Origin: Steroidobacteraceae bacterium
GTDB lineage: Bacteria > Pseudomonadota > Gammaproteobacteria > Steroidobacterales > Steroidobacteraceae
Reading direction: 5' to 3'
Length of the DNA stretch: 64,000 bases
Assembly: GCA_025458865.1 (NCBI GenBank)
Contig: JALORP010000003.1
Span: 1 to 64,000 of the forward strand
Shown here: in pieces, positions 44,745-53,616 of the stretch
Layout of the letters: the number at the start of each line of letters is the position of its first letter
Numbering within the stretch: position 1 is the first letter of the stretch
Notes under the pieces: generated by a model
Told to the model about the DNA's origin: nothing
What the model saw: only the letters and a program-made list of their open reading frames with translations
Database searches by the model: none
Position numbers and translations under genes: made by a program

Positions 44745-45827
44745 ATGAACCCCGCGCTCGAGGCTCCGGCGAGCCTTCTCATACGTGATTTCCGCAGGCT
44801 CCGCGCCGACGGCCTGCCGCTGGTCCTCGCCACGATCGTGGACACGGCCGGATCCACCTACCGCAAGGCCGGCACTCGCATGCTCATCGCCGCCGGCGGC
44901 GAGACCTGCGGGCTGCTGTCCGGCGGCTGCCTGGAACAGGACCTCGTCGAGTTCGCCCGCGACGTGCGCGCGACCGGCAAGGCGCGCCTCGTCAGCTACG
45001 ACATGCGCAGCGCCGACGACCTGCTGTTCGGGCTCGGCGCCGGCTGCGAGGGCGCCATGCGGATCCTGCTGCAGCGCGTCGGTCCCGTCGAGGACTGGCA
45101 ACCGCTTGCGGCGGCCGAGCAGGCCATCGAGTCGCGCCGGGTCGTGGCCATCGCAACGGTGTTCGCCTCGGGTCCCGGCGCGCCCGCGCCCGGCACCGCC
45201 TTCTGGGACGGCGGCGCCACCCACGCTGCGCCGGAGCCCCCTGCGCTGGCGTCCGCACGCGCGGCGGCTGGCCGCGAGCGTTCACCGCGCGTCGTGGCTG
45301 TCGACGCCCCACCGCTCGAGGCCTTGATCACGCCGGTGCTGCCCCCGCCTGCGCTGCTGGTGCTCGGCGGCGGTCCGGATGTGCAGCCGCTGGCGCGCCT
45401 CGCGCTCGCGATCGGCCTGGACGTGACGGTGGCCGACCACCGGCCGGCGTATGCCGATCCGGGCCGATTCCCCGGCTGCCGCGTGCTCTGTGCTGACGCG
45501 GACGCGATCACCGCGTCATTGGACCCCGGCGCATTCGACGCGGCCGTGGTGATGAGCCACCACCTCGCGTCCGATGCGTCGTACCTGCGGGCGCTGGCCG
45601 TCCGCGGGCCCGCCTACGTCGGCCTGCTGGGCCCCGCCGCGCGTCGCCGGAAACTCCTCGGCGACCTGGGGGCGGCCGCGGCGGCGCTGGAGGGCCGGCT
45701 GCGCGGCCCGGTCGGCCTCGACATCGGAGCCCGCACGCCGGAGGCTATCGCGCTGGCGATCGTCGCGGAGATCCACGCGGTGCTGGCCGGCCGCCACGGC
45801 GCACAGGTCAGCGGAGGCCGGGCGTGA
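44745..45827 (+). CDS. XdhC/CoxI family protein
   Basis: A 360-residue member of the XdhC/CoxI family, which readies the molybdenum cofactor (sulfuration and insertion) for xanthine-dehydrogenase-type enzymes. The N-terminal XdhC domain has STYRKAGTRMLIA and GLLSGGCLEQDLVEFAR with its conserved Cys. The C-terminal Rossmann domain shows LLVLGGGPDVQPLARLA, VADHRPAYADPGRFP and VMSHHLASDASYLRAL. No molybdenum hydroxylase genes are in the window, so its client lies elsewhere. It overlaps the next gene by 4 bases. Confidence 0.9.
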   Translation: MNPALEAPASLLIRDFRRLRADGLPLVLATIVDTAGSTYRKAGTRMLIAAGGETCGLLSGGCLEQDLVEFARDVRATGKARLVSYDMRSADDLLFGLGAGCEGAMRILLQRVGPVEDWQPLAAAEQAIESRRVVAIATVFASGPGAPAPGTAFWDGGATHAAPEPPALASARAAAGRERSPRVVAVDAPPLEALITPVLPPPALLVLGGGPDVQPLARLALAIGLDVTVADHRPAYADPGRFPGCRVLCADADAITASLDPGAFDAAVVMSHHLASDASYLRALAVRGPAYVGLLGPAARRRKLLGDLGAAAAALEGRLRGPVGLDIGARTPEAIALAIVAEIHAVLAGRHGAQVSGGRA

Positions 45828-46399
45828 AGTTCCGGCGCACCCGGACCCTGCACCGGTTCCTCGACGACGGCACGCCGGTCCGGCTGCGCCCGCTCGAGGC
45901 CGACGATCTCGACCAGGCCGCACAGTTCTTCGCCGGCATGTCCGAGCAGTCCCGCTACATGCGCTTCATGGCGCCCATGCCGAGGCTGACGCCTTCGGCG
46001 CTGGACATGGTCGAACGCACGCTGTGGGAATCGCGCTCGTTCATCCTCGTGGCGCTGGCCGAAATCGAGGGCGAGCAGCGCATCATCGGCGGTGTGCGCA
46101 TCGTGCCGACCGATCGCGACGCGGTGTGCGAGTTCTCGGTAATCGTGCTCGACCGCTGGCAGGGCAAGGGCCTCGGCACGCTGCTGCTGCACGAGGTCGA
46201 GAAGCATGCGATGCGCCTCGGCTTCCATGACCTCGAGGGCATCATTCTCGCCGTCAACACCAAGATGCTCGCGGCCGCCCAGCACAACCGCTACAAGCTC
46301 GCCCACCACCCGGACGACCCGACGGTCGTGATGGCGCATCGGCACCTCTACGCGCCGGCGCTGCGCAGCCCCTACCGGCGCGGCAGGCGCCCCGGCTGA
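45824..46399 (+). CDS. GNAT N-acetyltransferase
   Basis: A 191-residue GNAT protein. The start has TPVRLRPLEADDLDQAAQFFAGMSEQSRYMRFM, like the acetyltransferase module of Pat-type protein acetyltransferases. The acetyl-CoA loop is EFSVIVLDRWQGKGLGTLLLHEVEKHAMRLG. Start GTG 45824 overlaps the xdhC stop by 4 bases, so the two are co-translated. Substrate unknown. The C-terminus is Arg-rich. Confidence 0.83.
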   Translation: MKFRRTRTLHRFLDDGTPVRLRPLEADDLDQAAQFFAGMSEQSRYMRFMAPMPRLTPSALDMVERTLWESRSFILVALAEIEGEQRIIGGVRIVPTDRDAVCEFSVIVLDRWQGKGLGTLLLHEVEKHAMRLGFHDLEGIILAVNTKMLAAAQHNRYKLAHHPDDPTVVMAHRHLYAPALRSPYRRGRRPG

Positions 46400-46404
46400 G
46401 CCTC

Positions 46405-46422
46405 GGGAGCGGGCGCTCCCGT
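46405..46422. repeat. Palindrome ahead of the MATE gene
   Basis: GGGAGCGGGCGCTCCC within 46404-46421, an inverted repeat of seven base pairs around a 2-base centre, followed at once by TATACT. It could end the acetyltransferase transcript or be an operator at a MATE promoter; I find no good -35 at 17 bases. Confidence 0.35.
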
Positions 46423-46502
46423 ATACTCCGGCGCCTTGTCTCCTCGCGGCGCGCGCGCAGTCCGCCGCGCGCAACCGGCGCGGAGCTGCCCGAGGCTACG
46501 GC

Positions 46503-47936
46503 ATGGATGAGCTGAAACCCGGATCCAGCGGCGAAGCCGCGCGGCTGCCCGCCCTGCACCTGGACGCCGCGGGTAACCGGCGCGTGGACATGCGCGCCGT
46601 GGCGGCGCTCGCGCTGCCGCTCGTGCTCAACAGCACGATCCAGGCGGTGCTCAGCCTGACGGACACGTGGTTCATCGGGCGGCTGTCGGTCGACGCGACG
46701 GCCGCGCTCGGCGCGGTCTACTGGTTCGTGATCCTCGCGCTGCTTCTCTTCGGCGGCGCCACCATGGCCGTCCAGACCCTCGTCGCGCAGGCCTACGGCG
46801 GGCGGCGCTACCGCCGCGCCAGCAAGGCCCTGTGGATAGGCCTGTGGGCCTCGGTCGCGACGGTGCCGCTGTTCGTGGGCAGCATCTACGCAGGGCCCTC
46901 CATCGTGGGCGTCTTCGGCCTCGATCCGGTGATCGAGGGGTACGCCATCGACTACTGGCAGCCGCGCCTGGCGGGAGGTCCGTTTGCGGCGGCGCTGTGG
47001 GCGCTGTCCGCGTACTTCAACGGCATCGGCCACACACGTCTGCCGCTGCTGGTGACGACCGTGGTCGCGCTCGCCAACGTGGCCTTGAACGAGTGGCTGA
47101 TCTTCGGCCTGGGGCTCGGGGTTACGGGCGCGGCGCTCGCGACCACGCTCGCCCAGGTCATCGGCGTCGCGCTGGCCATGGTCCTCATGCTGCGGCTCGA
47201 GCCGGCGCGCTATCGTCCGCTCGCTACCTGGCGACCGCAGCTGGGCGCGATCGGCCGGCAGCTCGCCCTAGGCCTGCCGATGGCCGCCACCGCGAGCGCC
47301 GACCTGCTCGCCTCGGCGCTGTTTCAGGTCATGCAGGTGCGCATCGGCGCCGTGGACGGCGCCGCGACGATGATCGTCATGATGTTCACGTCGCTCGCCT
47401 ACATGCCGGGGATCGGCGTGGCGCTCGCGGGAACCACCCTCGTCGGACAGGCGATCGGCGCGGGTGACCGCGAATGGGCCAACGTGCTCGGCACGCGAAT
47501 CATCCGGCTCGTATCGCTGGGCATGGGCGGGCTCGGCATCGTGATGGCGCTCGCAGGCTCGCTGCTGGTGCCACTCTTCGTGAACGAGGGGGACGCCAAC
47601 GCGGACGCGACGATTGCGCTGGCGCTCAAGCTGCTGTGGATCGCGGCGATCTACCAGTTCTTCGACGGGCTCAACTTCGCCTCGAGCTTCTGCCTGCGCG
47701 GCGCCGGCGACGTGCGCGTGCCGGCCCTGCTCGTGATGAGCCTGGGCTTCGGGCTGTTCATCCCGCTGTGCTACTTCCTGACTTTCGCGCCCGGCCAGGG
47801 ATGGTTCGGAGGGCCGGGCGCGGGCTTCGGCGCGGTGGGCGGCTGGACCGCGCTGCTCGCCTATTGCCTCTGCGCCGGCACGGCGCTCGTGCTGCGCTGG
47901 CGCCAGGGCGCCTGGCGGGAGATTCGCCTGCGCTGA
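46503..47936 (+). CDS. MATE family efflux transporter
   Basis: A 477-residue multidrug/sodium (or proton) antiporter with twelve predicted membrane helices in two six-helix halves. Typical sites: LPLVLNSTIQAVLSLTDTWFIGRL in helix 1, GATMAVQTLVAQAYG, QPRLAGGPFAAALWALSAYFNGIG in the first half, and YMPGIGVALAGTTLVGQAIGAGD in the second. The 26-residue soluble N-terminal extension is not needed for the fold. It is monocistronic between a GNAT gene and convergent sulfatase-modifying-factor-like genes. Confidence 0.93.
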   Translation: MDELKPGSSGEAARLPALHLDAAGNRRVDMRAVAALALPLVLNSTIQAVLSLTDTWFIGRLSVDATAALGAVYWFVILALLLFGGATMAVQTLVAQAYGGRRYRRASKALWIGLWASVATVPLFVGSIYAGPSIVGVFGLDPVIEGYAIDYWQPRLAGGPFAAALWALSAYFNGIGHTRLPLLVTTVVALANVALNEWLIFGLGLGVTGAALATTLAQVIGVALAMVLMLRLEPARYRPLATWRPQLGAIGRQLALGLPMAATASADLLASALFQVMQVRIGAVDGAATMIVMMFTSLAYMPGIGVALAGTTLVGQAIGAGDREWANVLGTRIIRLVSLGMGGLGIVMALAGSLLVPLFVNEGDANADATIALALKLLWIAAIYQFFDGLNFASSFCLRGAGDVRVPALLVMSLGFGLFIPLCYFLTFAPGQGWFGGPGAGFGAVGGWTALLAYCLCAGTALVLRWRQGAWREIRLR

Positions 47937-47948
47937 GCAGGCGCGGCT

Positions 47949-48905
47949 TCAGTCGAAGTCGCGCGCCACGCGAAAGCCGAGGTCGCTCTGGCGGTGGCCC
48001 GCCGCCTCGGCGTCGCGCGCCGCGGCGCGCGCCACGCCCGGCCGCGAGGCCCAGGAGCCGCCCCGCACCACGCGCTGCTCGCAGCCGCCCTGCCAGGTCC
48101 AGGCGCGTCCGTCGGCCGGGCGGCCCTCGTAGCTCGCCGTGTAGCAGTCGGCCAGCCACTCGCGCACGTTGCCGATAACGTCGTACGCGCCGAAGGCATT
48201 GGGCTTTCGCCGGGCGACGGGGGCCGCGGTGGCGTGGCCGTCCGAGCAGTTCGCGTGCGGATAGGGGAAGCGGTGCGCTTCGACTGCCGAGGCGTCGTAG
48301 ACGTTGGCGAAGTCGCAGGCGAGCGAGATGACCGTGCCCTCGTGGGAATCATCGGCGCCCCAGAAGCGCGCGAACGAGGTGCCGCCGCGCGCCACGTACT
48401 CCCACTCGGTCTCGGACGGCAGCCGGTAACCGCGGCCGCTGCGTTCGGCGAGCCATTGCGCATAGGCGCGCGCGTCCTCCCAGCTGACGCAGACCACCGG
48501 GTCGTCGTCGGCGGGGGGCTGCGCGAACCCGGGGTCGCGCCAGCTGCGCTCGCGGTCGAACACCCACTGGCCGCCCAGCCAGACGCGGCAGCCCGCCGGC
48601 GGGCTGTAGCCGGTGGCCTCGGTGAACCTGCGGAACTCGCCGACGGTGATCTCGCGGGCGCTGACGTAGTACGGCCGGCCCAGCGTCACGAACAGGGGAC
48701 GGGACTCGCCGGTCCTCGGGTCCACCTCGCGCGCATCCGGCGGCGTGCCGAGCGTGAACGCGCCCGGCGGCACCAGCGCGATCGCCGGACACTCCGGGCA
48801 GTCGGTCGGCGCCACGGAACGCGCGGGTGCGGCCTGCTGGGCGTCGGCGGCCAGGGCGGCGAGCGAGAGCGCCAGCGCGAAAGAGGCTCGGATCAAGGCT
48901 GTCAC
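47949..48905 (-). CDS. Formylglycine-enzyme-like (SUMF1) exported protein, copy 2
   Basis: A 318-residue exported protein with the SUMF1/FGE fold: LVPPGAFTLGTP, VSAREITVGEFRRFTEATGY, PVVCVSWEDARAYAQWLAERSGRGYRLPSETEWEYVARGG, NVREWLADCY and VRGGSWASRPGVARAAARD. In true formylglycine-generating enzymes the GGS(W/Y) motif is followed closely by copper-binding Cys; here that region has none, so sulfatase activation is unlikely. The N-terminus is a signal peptide (ALSLAALAADAQ). Start GTG 48905 overlaps the stop of its paralogue. Function unknown. Confidence 0.82.
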   Translation of the reverse strand: MTALIRASFALALSLAALAADAQQAAPARSVAPTDCPECPAIALVPPGAFTLGTPPDAREVDPRTGESRPLFVTLGRPYYVSAREITVGEFRRFTEATGYSPPAGCRVWLGGQWVFDRERSWRDPGFAQPPADDDPVVCVSWEDARAYAQWLAERSGRGYRLPSETEWEYVARGGTSFARFWGADDSHEGTVISLACDFANVYDASAVEAHRFPYPHANCSDGHATAAPVARRKPNAFGAYDVIGNVREWLADCYTASYEGRPADGRAWTWQGGCEQRVVRGGSWASRPGVARAAARDAEAAGHRQSDLGFRVARDFD

Positions 48906-49843
48906 CTCCGCTCGTCGAGGTCCATGGCCACGCGGAAGCCGACGAAGTCGGCATGCTGGCCGGCATCCGCGCCCACGCGGGAGGCGCTTCTCGCCTCGTC
49001 GGGCGTGGACACCCAGCTGCCGCCGCGCTGCACCCGGCGCGCGCAGCCGCCGAGCCACGTCCAGGCGCGCGCATCCCGCGGACGGCCGACGTAGCTGCCC
49101 GTGTAGCAGTCCTCGACCCACTCGGCGACGTTGCCGATCATGTCGTGCAGACCGAAAGCGTTCGACTCCAGGCTGCCGACGGGCGCCAGGTCGGCGTGGC
49201 CATCGGCGCAGGCCGCCGGGGTGAAGCCGAGGCGGTAGGCCGCGTGGCCGCTGCGGTCATAGGCATTGGCGCGGCCGCAGCCGGCCTCGGCCGCGTTTCC
49301 CCAGGGCCACGGGGCCGACGAGCCTGCCCGCGCGGCGTACTCCCACTCCACCTCCGACGGCAGGCGGTAGCGTTTGCCGGTCTGCCGGGCGAGCCAGGCC
49401 ACGTAGGCCTGCGCGTCGGCGAAGGACACGCAATTCACGGGGTGCGAGGGCGTGGGCTCACGGGGCCGCCCCGGGTTCTGCCAGGTGCGGCGCGCGTCGT
49501 CATTGAAGCGCGCGAGCGCGTCGTCCCAGGTCCTGCAGCCCGGCCGGACCTCGTGGCCGGTGGCCGCCACGAAACGGTCGAATTCCGCGCGCGTGACCTC
49601 GTGGCGGCCGAGCCCGAAGGCGCGTGGAATTCGTACCAGCACTGCCTGTCCCTCCGCCGGGTCCGCGCCCGCGGGCAGGTCGGCCGGCGGCGTGCCCAGG
49701 ATGAAGGCGCCCGCCGGCACCACCACCATCTCGGGGCACAGGTCGCAGTCGCGGAAGGACTGGGGCCCGCGCGCCTCCTGCGCCGCGGCGGCGCACGCGC
49801 CCGACAGCAGCAGCACGCCGAGCGCCAGTCGAATTGCGGTCAT
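48902..49843 (-). CDS. Formylglycine-enzyme-like (SUMF1) exported protein, copy 1
   Basis: A 313-residue paralogue of the following gene, with the same order of motifs: VVVPAGAFILGTPP, FGLGRHEVTRAEFDRFVAATGHE, PVNCVSFADAQAYVAWLARQTGKRYRLPSEVEWEYAARAG, NVAEWVEDCYTGSYVGRP and QRGGSWVSTPDEARSASR. Again no Cys after GGSW. Both copies share paired Cys at DLCPE/ECP and CRTW/CRVW, which suggests structural disulfides in the periplasm. Signal peptide about 1-22 (LLLSGACAAAAQ). ATG 49843 chosen over the TTG one codon earlier. The pair arose by tandem duplication. Confidence 0.82.
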   Translation of the reverse strand: MTAIRLALGVLLLSGACAAAAQEARGPQSFRDCDLCPEMVVVPAGAFILGTPPADLPAGADPAEGQAVLVRIPRAFGLGRHEVTRAEFDRFVAATGHEVRPGCRTWDDALARFNDDARRTWQNPGRPREPTPSHPVNCVSFADAQAYVAWLARQTGKRYRLPSEVEWEYAARAGSSAPWPWGNAAEAGCGRANAYDRSGHAAYRLGFTPAACADGHADLAPVGSLESNAFGLHDMIGNVAEWVEDCYTGSYVGRPRDARAWTWLGGCARRVQRGGSWVSTPDEARSASRVGADAGQHADFVGFRVAMDLDERR

Positions 49844-49918
49844 CAACGCTCGCCTCGCATCAGGAAGGACGATTCACGGCACGCTGGCAGGCTGGCATGC
49901 GAGCGCCACAGGGTCAAC

Positions 49919-51388
49919 TCAGCCCAGCCGCACCGGCACGTAGATCTGCGCATCGCCGCGCTGGATCAGCAGCGCCACCGTGGAGCCGGACTTGTCCACG
50001 GCCTCGCGCAACGCGCGCACGGTGTCCACCGGCCGGCCGTTGACGGCCAGGATGATGTCGCCGGCCTCGACGCCGGCGAGCGCCGCCGGACCTTCGGAGC
50101 TCTCCACGATCAGGGCACCCTCGGTGATGGCCTGCGAACGCTCGGCGGGCGACAGCGGACGCACGGCGAGGCCGAGCTTGCCGCTCGGGCTCTCGTCCCG
50201 AGGCTGGTTCGCGGCCACGCGCGTTTCCTCGAGTTCGCCGACGCCGACCTCGAACTCGCGCGACTTGCGGTCGCGCCAGACCTCGAGCGTGACCTTGCCG
50301 CCCGGCTTGACGCGGGCCACGAGTGGCGGCAACTGCCCCGAGTGTTCCACGCCTTCGCCGTCCACGCCGAGGATGACGTCGCCCGGCTTAAGCCCCGCCT
50401 TGTCGGCCGGGGCTCCCCGCTCGATCGAGCTCACGAGGGCGCCGCGCGGACGGTCGAGGCCGAAGGAATCGGCGAGCGCCTGGTTGACGTCCTGGATGGT
50501 CACGCCGATTCGGCCGCGCTGGACGCGTCCGAACTCGATCAGCTGGTCGCGGACCTCGACCGCCACGTCGATGGGTATCGCGAAGGACACGCCCTGGTAG
50601 CCGCCGGTGCGGCTGTAGATCTGCGAGTTGATGCCGACGACTTCGCCGCGCAGGTTGAACAGCGGCCCGCCCGAATTGCCCGGGTTCACCGCGACGTCCG
50701 TCTGGATGAAGGGTGTGTACGCATCGCCGGGCAGGGAGCGCGCCTTGGCGCTCACGATGCCGGCGGTCACCGAGTTCTCGAAGCCGAAGGGCGAACCGAT
50801 CGCGACCACCCACTCCCCGACCTTGAGGCCCTCGGGGTCGCCGAGGTGGACGGTGGGAAGTCCCTCCGCCTCGATCTTCAGGACCGCGACGTCCGTCCGT
50901 TCGTCCACGCCGACGACCTTCGCGGAATACTCGCGGCGGTCGGTCATGCGTACGGTCACGTCGCCCGCCTCGTCGACCACGTGGGCGTTGGTGAGGATGT
51001 ACCCGTCGGGGCTGACGATGAACCCGGACCCCTCGCCCCGCGCGGGCGGCATCGGCCCGCGCGGCATGTCGCCAAAGCCGAAGCGGCGGAAGAACTCGTG
51101 CATCGGGTCGCCTGGCGCGAGGCCCGGGATGTCCTCGCCGCGCGAAGCAGCGCGACGCACCGAGGTGATGTTGACGACGGCCCGGCCGTAGGCGTCCACG
51201 AGACCGCTGAAGTCGGGCAGTGCCGCCGCGTTGACGACCACGGGCGCCGCCGCCGGCGGCGGCGCCGCGGCACCCGCCGCGGCTGGCGCCTTGCCGCTTC
51301 CCGAAGGCGAGCCACCGCCGCACGCCGACAGCGCGAGCGCCGCGGCTGCAAGCAGCACCCTCCACCCCGAACCCGAAGTTGGCATCAT
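49919..51388 (-). CDS. DegP/MucD-type periplasmic serine protease, lipoprotein
   Basis: A 489-residue HtrA-family protease and chaperone for envelope proteins. The catalytic triad is complete: His 136 (LTNAHVVD), Asp 166 (RTDVAVLKI), Ser 239 (GNSGGP). Two PDZ domains follow (about 285-375 and 395-485). The unusual part is the N-terminus: ALALSAC with Cys 23 is a lipobox, followed by a Gly/Ser/Pro/Ala-rich linker, so the enzyme is probably membrane-tethered rather than free in the periplasm. Start ATG 51388 with GAGGA upstream. Divergent from the PBP4 gene. Confidence 0.9.
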   Translation of the reverse strand: MMPTSGSGWRVLLAAAALALSACGGGSPSGSGKAPAAAGAAAPPPAAAPVVVNAAALPDFSGLVDAYGRAVVNITSVRRAASRGEDIPGLAPGDPMHEFFRRFGFGDMPRGPMPPARGEGSGFIVSPDGYILTNAHVVDEAGDVTVRMTDRREYSAKVVGVDERTDVAVLKIEAEGLPTVHLGDPEGLKVGEWVVAIGSPFGFENSVTAGIVSAKARSLPGDAYTPFIQTDVAVNPGNSGGPLFNLRGEVVGINSQIYSRTGGYQGVSFAIPIDVAVEVRDQLIEFGRVQRGRIGVTIQDVNQALADSFGLDRPRGALVSSIERGAPADKAGLKPGDVILGVDGEGVEHSGQLPPLVARVKPGGKVTLEVWRDRKSREFEVGVGELEETRVAANQPRDESPSGKLGLAVRPLSPAERSQAITEGALIVESSEGPAALAGVEAGDIILAVNGRPVDTVRALREAVDKSGSTVALLIQRGDAQIYVPVRLG

Positions 51389-51513
51389 CTGTTCATCCTC
51401 GAGGGGCACGGACCAGCCGCTTGGCACCCCGCGTATGTGACCGTCCACAGCGCGGCGAGTTGCAGCCACCCCGGGCATGACCGCCTCCGCCGTTGCCGAT
51501 ATAGTCGCACGCC

Positions 51514-52947
51514 ATGCCGATCCACGCCGCAATGCCGCGTTTCCTGGTGCTTGGCCTCCTGCTGTCCTGCACCGCCCTGCCGGCGCAGGCGCGGGAGCTG
51601 CCCGAGTCCTCGCGGGCCGTGCTCAAGCAGCAGCTCGTGCCCGACCAGGCCGTCACGGTCGTCGTCCGCAACGCGACGACGGGTGAGAGCCTGGTCGAGA
51701 TGAACCCGGACACGCCGCGCAACCCGGCGTCCGTGATGAAGCTGCTGCCGACCTACGCGGCGCTCGAGATCCTCGGACCCGCCTACACCTGGCGGACCCG
51801 CGCCTACGCCGACGGTCCCGTGGTGGGCGGCGTGCTCAAGGGCAACCTGTACCTGAGGGGTGGCGGCGACCCGCTGCTGACGATCGAGCGCTGGTGGCGC
51901 TTCGTCACCGATCTGCGCCAGACGGGCCTGCGCGCGATCGAGGGCGACATCGTCATCGACGACGGCCTCTTCGCGGAGACGGTCGAGAGGCCCGGCGACT
52001 TCGACGGCCGCCCCTGGCGCACCTACAACGTGCTGCCGCACGCGCTGCTCGTCAACCTGCACTCGGCGGAGTTCACCGTCCGTCCCGGCGACGACCGCCA
52101 GTCCATCGCGGTCGCGGTATCACCCTTCCCGGGCAACCTGAAGGTCGAGAACAGGGCACGGGTCGTGGATGGGCGGTGCACCGGGCGCAACCGCACGTTC
52201 AGCCTGTCCACCCCCGCGGACGATCCGAACAAGGTCGTCGTGACCGGGAATCTCTCGCGCGACTGCCCGCCGCAGACGGAGCGGCGCGTGATCATGCGCC
52301 CCGCGGATTACGCCTACGGCACGTTCCGGCGGCTGTGGGAGGACCAGGGCGGCAGCGTCGCAGGCGGCATGCGCCGCGGGCCGACGCCGCCTCAGAGCCG
52401 CGAACTGCTGAGCCAGGAGTCGCTGACGCTCGCAGAAATCGTGCGGGTGGTGAACAAGTTCTCCAGCAACGTCATGGCCCGCACCCTCGTGCTCACGCTC
52501 GCCGCCGAGAAGATGGGGACACCTGCGACCACTGGCGCGGGCGAGGTCGCCATCGCCGACTGGCTCCACGGCCGCGGGCTGGATTTTCCCGAACTGGTCA
52601 TCGCGAACGGCTCGGGGCTTGCGCGCGACGCCCGCATCTCGGGCGACAGCATGGCCCGGATGCTGGTCGATGCCTGGAAGAGCCGCTACGCGCCGGAGTT
52701 CCTCGCCAGCATGGCTCTCGGCGGGCTGGACGGCACGCTGCGCCGTCGGTTCGCGAACCTCGACGACGGCGGCAGGGTCCGCATGAAGACAGGGACGCTG
52801 AACGGAGTGAGCTCACTCGCCGGCTATGTGTCCGGGCGTTCCGGCCGTACCTACGTCGTGGTGATCATGGTCAACCACCAGGGCGCGCAGTACGGCCCGG
52901 GCGACTCCATCCAGCGGGCCGTGGTGGACTGGGTTCTGTCCCAGTAG
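51514..52947 (+). CDS. dacB: D-alanyl-D-alanine carboxypeptidase/endopeptidase (PBP4)
   Basis: A 477-residue exported class C low-molecular-mass penicillin-binding protein that trims and cleaves peptidoglycan cross-links. The signal peptide (1-26) ends at AQA. All three active-site motifs are present: SVMK (Ser 73, Lys 76), SSN near 322, and KTG near 428 (RMKTGTLNG). The long insert between the first two motifs is typical of PBP4. A TATAGT box lies close to the start, but no matching -35 was found. Confidence 0.94.
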   Translation: MPIHAAMPRFLVLGLLLSCTALPAQARELPESSRAVLKQQLVPDQAVTVVVRNATTGESLVEMNPDTPRNPASVMKLLPTYAALEILGPAYTWRTRAYADGPVVGGVLKGNLYLRGGGDPLLTIERWWRFVTDLRQTGLRAIEGDIVIDDGLFAETVERPGDFDGRPWRTYNVLPHALLVNLHSAEFTVRPGDDRQSIAVAVSPFPGNLKVENRARVVDGRCTGRNRTFSLSTPADDPNKVVVTGNLSRDCPPQTERRVIMRPADYAYGTFRRLWEDQGGSVAGGMRRGPTPPQSRELLSQESLTLAEIVRVVNKFSSNVMARTLVLTLAAEKMGTPATTGAGEVAIADWLHGRGLDFPELVIANGSGLARDARISGDSMARMLVDAWKSRYAPEFLASMALGGLDGTLRRRFANLDDGGRVRMKTGTLNGVSSLAGYVSGRSGRTYVVVIMVNHQGAQYGPGDSIQRAVVDWVLSQ

Positions 52948-53044
52948 GCCTGGTTGAGCGACTGGGCCACTCGCGCGAGGAGCCCGCCCAGCCCGATGCC
53001 CCGCCGGCGCGCACCGCACGGGCGCTGTGCACGAATCCCGGCGC

Positions 53045-53518
53045 TCAATGCCTCCTGCGCGCATAGCGCGCGAACACTTCCGTGAAGACGTGGCGCCAAC
53101 CCGGCACGTACTGCGCCCTCATGATCGGCGCGATCTCGCCGAGCGCCTCCCAGCGCCCGTGCACCAGCGTTGCGCGACAGCCGCCGGGAGTCGCCTCGAA
53201 CGTGACGGCGACCTGCTGGGCGGATTCCGCCTCGCGCCCCGGATGCCAGCTGAAGCACACGGACTCGGGCGCGCGCGCGTCCTCCACGCGGCCCCACAGG
53301 TGCTCGCTGCCGTCGGGCGCGACCTCGTAGAGCCGCCCGCCGGCGTGGCCCTCGAGGATGCAGCGGGTGCCCGGCGCCCTCGACAGGGAGTGCGTCAGGA
53401 TCGGCCACCACTCGCCGAAACCTTCCACGAAGCGGCGCCAGGCGACGTCCGGCGGGACGTCGAGGTCCACGGACAGCCTGACCGGCGAGACATCCGCGCC
53501 GGGGGCACTCAATTCCAC
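53045..53518 (-). CDS. SRPBCC (AHSA1/START-like) domain protein
   Basis: A protein of about 157 residues with the AHSA1-like SRPBCC fold: LDVPPDVAWRRFVEGFGEWWPIL at the start, GGRLYEVAPDGSEHLWGRVEDARAPESVCFSWHPG, VAVTFEATPGGCRATLVHGRWEALG, and a long C-terminal helix (WRHVFTEVFARYARRR). Members bind small hydrophobic ligands or Hsp90-like partners. The GTG at 53518 has its AGGAG only one base away; the TTG two codons later (53512) is at the better 7-base distance and may be the true start. Confidence 0.83.
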   Translation of the reverse strand: MELSAPGADVSPVRLSVDLDVPPDVAWRRFVEGFGEWWPILTHSLSRAPGTRCILEGHAGGRLYEVAPDGSEHLWGRVEDARAPESVCFSWHPGREAESAQQVAVTFEATPGGCRATLVHGRWEALGEIAPIMRAQYVPGWRHVFTEVFARYARRRH

Positions 53519-53616
53519 GCTCCTCGTTCCCGGGACAGGATCGTCGTCATGGTGCTTGCCTGGGTCACCCGGCTCGGGCAGCTTAGAAGGACCGAGAATT
53601 TCACGCGGGCCGCGCC

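Noticed and set aside
47949-49843. Sulfatase-activating formylglycine-generating enzymes
   Set aside because: No Cys follows the GGSW motif and no sulfatase gene is nearby.
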